Positions 62,459 through 64,000 of a DNA stretch of 64,000 nucleotides are shown one piece after another. The stretch is taken from NCBI RefSeq assembly GCF_000716715.1, contig NZ_JNYJ01000043.1, positions 124,001-188,000 on the forward strand. Reading direction: 5' to 3'. A program made the position numbers and the translations under genes. The first letter of the stretch is position 1, and every line of letters begins with the position of its first letter. The notes beneath the pieces are model-generated. The model had not been told where the DNA came from and ran no database searches. It saw nothing but the letters and a program-made list of their open reading frames with translations. The DNA comes from Dactylosporangium aurantiacum. GTDB lineage: Bacteria > Actinomycetota > Actinomycetes > Mycobacteriales > Micromonosporaceae.

Positions 62459-63358
62459 ATGCGTACACGACACGTGCTGGCGGTCCTGGCGACGCTCGTC
62501 GTCGTCGCGGCCGTCGGCGTCTACGTGCTCGTCCAGCGGATCGGTGACCACCTGCCGCAGCTGCTGCCGCCGGGCCGGGCCTGCGTCATCAACACCGGCG
62601 ACGCCCCCGCCAACGTCAACAGCTCCGGCGCCTCCGCCGGCGCCGGCACCGCCGTCCCGCTCGACGCGGAGCAGGTGGCCAACGCCGCCACCATCACCGC
62701 CGTCGGCCTGCGCCGGGGCGTGCCGCAGCGCGGCCTGGTCGTCGCCCTCGCCACCGCCTGGCAGGAGTCGAAGCTGGAGAACCTCAGCGGCGGCGACCGC
62801 GACTCGATCGGCCTGTTCCAGCAGCGGCCCAGCCAGGGCTGGGGCACGCCGGAGCAGATCGCGGACCCCCGCTTCGCGGCGAACGCCTTCTACACCGCCC
62901 TGCTGAAGGTCAAGAACTGGCAGAAGATGCGGGTCACCGACGCCGCGCAGGAGGTCCAGCGCAGCGCCCACCCCGAGGCGTACGAGAAGTGGGTCGACGA
63001 GTCGGAGATCATGGCCCGCGCCCTGAGCGGCGAGGCCACCGGGGCGGTCGCCTGCACCGTCACCGAGGCGAGCAGCCACGGTGCCGAGGCCGCGAAGACC
63101 CTCGGCGCCAGCGTCAAGCTCGACTGGGGCGACGTGCGCACCGCCGACGTCACCGACCTGGTCGGCGTGGCGCTGAAGGTCCGCGAGCAGAAGACCGGCT
63201 GGCAGTATGCGCACTGGATGGTCGCGCACGCCCAGGACCACGGCGTCAAGCGGGTCGTCTTCAACGACATGGAGTGGACCGCGAAGAGCGGCGGCTGGAC
63301 CCGGGTCACGCAGCGTGGCGGCACCGCCGCTCAGCAGGTCGTCGCCGAGGTGTACTGA
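62459..63358 (+). CDS. Membrane-anchored extracytoplasmic protein of unknown function
   Basis: A 299-residue protein with an N-terminal transmembrane or signal anchor helix (VLAVLATLVVVAAVGVYVLV) and an extracytoplasmic part. The region around ITAVGLRRGVPQRGLVVALATAWQESKLENL...GLFQQRPSQGWGTPEQI is typical of actinobacterial cell wall lytic transglycosylase-like proteins. It also has a C-terminal beta domain (VVFNDMEWT). The ATG at 62459 has GGGAGG upstream. Peptidoglycan binding or cleavage is likely from the region with a catalytic-type Glu (WQESK), but not proven. Confidence 0.75.
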   Translation: MRTRHVLAVLATLVVVAAVGVYVLVQRIGDHLPQLLPPGRACVINTGDAPANVNSSGASAGAGTAVPLDAEQVANAATITAVGLRRGVPQRGLVVALATAWQESKLENLSGGDRDSIGLFQQRPSQGWGTPEQIADPRFAANAFYTALLKVKNWQKMRVTDAAQEVQRSAHPEAYEKWVDESEIMARALSGEATGAVACTVTEASSHGAEAAKTLGASVKLDWGDVRTADVTDLVGVALKVREQKTGWQYAHWMVAHAQDHGVKRVVFNDMEWTAKSGGWTRVTQRGGTAAQQVVAEVY

Positions 63359-63504
63359 GAGCCTGGACGGTGCGCACGACGCGCAGGTTGTCGGCCGTTC
63401 GGATGACTTTTGCGCGCTGTCCGGCAGCCAACTCCCGAGTCGGTTCCATGTACACCTCGCGTTACCATCGGTCGTTCCCTGGTTGACGAAAGTAAGGGGA
63501 GGAC

Positions 63505-64000
63505 ATGACGTCCGCTGCACCCGACTACGGCGGTCTGACCGGCTATGAGCCGATCAGCGAGGCCGACCGCAAGGAGTTCCTGGATCAGGGCTTCCTGCTG
63601 GTCCGCAACGTTCTGAAGGAAGACCACCGAGCGCAGCTCGAAGCGGCGATGGACCGGGTCTACGCCGAGGAGCAGGCGGCCGGCTCCAGCAGCATGAAGA
63701 AGGACGGCACGCTGCACCTGCTGGGCTTCCTCACCCGCGACGAACTGTTCGGGCACCTGCTGACCCAGCCGACCCTCTTCCCGTACATGTGGGGTCTGGC
63801 CGGCTGGAACATCTACACGCACCACAACCACCTCGACGTCACCCCGCCCGCGGCGGCGACGGAGGCCCCCTCGTGGGGCTGGCACCAGGACGGGTACCGG
63901 CAGAACTCCGACCCGGAGACCATGGACCCCAACCTGCCGCGGCCGATGTTCTCGCTGAAGATCGCCTACGTGATCTCGGACCTGTCCGAGAAGGGCCGGG
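63505..64000 (+). CDS. Phytanoyl-CoA dioxygenase (PhyH) family protein, partial
   Basis: The frame starts at an ATG at 63505 with AGGGGAGG upstream and runs off the window end (165 codons seen). The N-terminal EADRKEFLDQGFLLVRNVL and the metal motif WGWHQDGYR (HxD) indicate a 2-oxoglutarate/Fe(II) dioxygenase of the PhyH type, which hydroxylates varied small molecules. Substrate unknown. The 3' end lies outside the window. Confidence 0.85.
   Translation, partial: MTSAAPDYGGLTGYEPISEADRKEFLDQGFLLVRNVLKEDHRAQLEAAMDRVYAEEQAAGSSSMKKDGTLHLLGFLTRDELFGHLLTQPTLFPYMWGLAGWNIYTHHNHLDVTPPAAATEAPSWGWHQDGYRQNSDPETMDPNLPRPMFSLKIAYVISDLSEKGR

Overview
The window is very GC-rich DNA with GTG/TTG starts, dense four-base stop-start overlaps and a gene order typical of Actinomycetota: glyS next to a zinc ABC locus, then uppS-recO-era, phoH-ybeY-corC, and dnaJ2-hrcA-hemW. 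Gene content and style suggest a Micromonosporaceae chromosome. That family placement is inference; the phylum is well supported. No rRNA, tRNA, prophage, CRISPR array or intact insertion sequence is visible.

Layout. 0-8.7 kb: a GAF-PAS-GGDEF cyclase, a chimeric two-component remnant, an HxlR regulator with a membrane protein, a hemerythrin, a flavin reductase, dgt, an AI-2E-type permease and a VOC protein. 8.9-11.3 kb: an operon of three roadblock-like proteins and a DUF4388 protein. 11.3-16.2 kb: ppdK with two internal deletions, dusB, a HigBA-like toxin-antitoxin pair and a decayed second dusB. 16.2-28.5 kb: small metabolic genes, an ECF sigma factor with its CU044_5270 partner, cobF, a kinase-like/methyltransferase fusion, and a permease/TIGR03943 pair. 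28.5-33.4 kb: glyS and a zinc-type ABC importer (znuC, znuB) with an ArsR/SmtB regulator. 34-41.2 kb: an acyl-CoA dehydrogenase, a TPP riboswitch controlling ykoEDC, and a Tat-exported PHP protein. 41.7-53.1 kb: uppS-recO-era and phoH-ybeY-corC-Rv2365c-like, separated by about 5.6 kb holding an FHA/FtsK ATPase, a sulfotransferase-like protein, a class IV aminotransferase and a MarR regulator. 53.4-64 kb: VOC, serine hydrolase, HIT, SDR, rsmE, dnaJ, hrcA with a CIRCE operator, DUF4870, hemW, enoyl-CoA hydratase, a secreted protein and a partial PhyH dioxygenase.

How the genes work together. The znuC-znuB-arsR genes look like a zinc import and sensing unit, with two related operator-like sequences. 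No ZnuA or Fur-type Zur is adjacent. The TPP riboswitch makes ykoEDC a thiamine or HMP (hydroxymethylpyrimidine) uptake operon. The CIRCE element puts hrcA-dnaJ-rsmE under heat-shock repression.

The most unusual feature is an 89-bp cassette present as two tandem copies at each of two unrelated loci, at 8104-8287 and 31980-32161. Every copy encodes a 30-residue micro-ORF ending in an SGRRRSAAE-type tail. Each micro-ORF is joined to the next ORF by an ATGA stop-start overlap, and each copy supplies the GGAGG ribosome binding site for the ORF that follows. In both cases the final ORF is a polytopic membrane protein gene (AI-2E permease, ZnuB). This looks like a portable translation-coupling module or a repeat family that targets ATGA junctions.

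Three deletion junctions (one in the two-component genes, two in ppdK) are either real gene decay or assembly errors and should be checked against reads.
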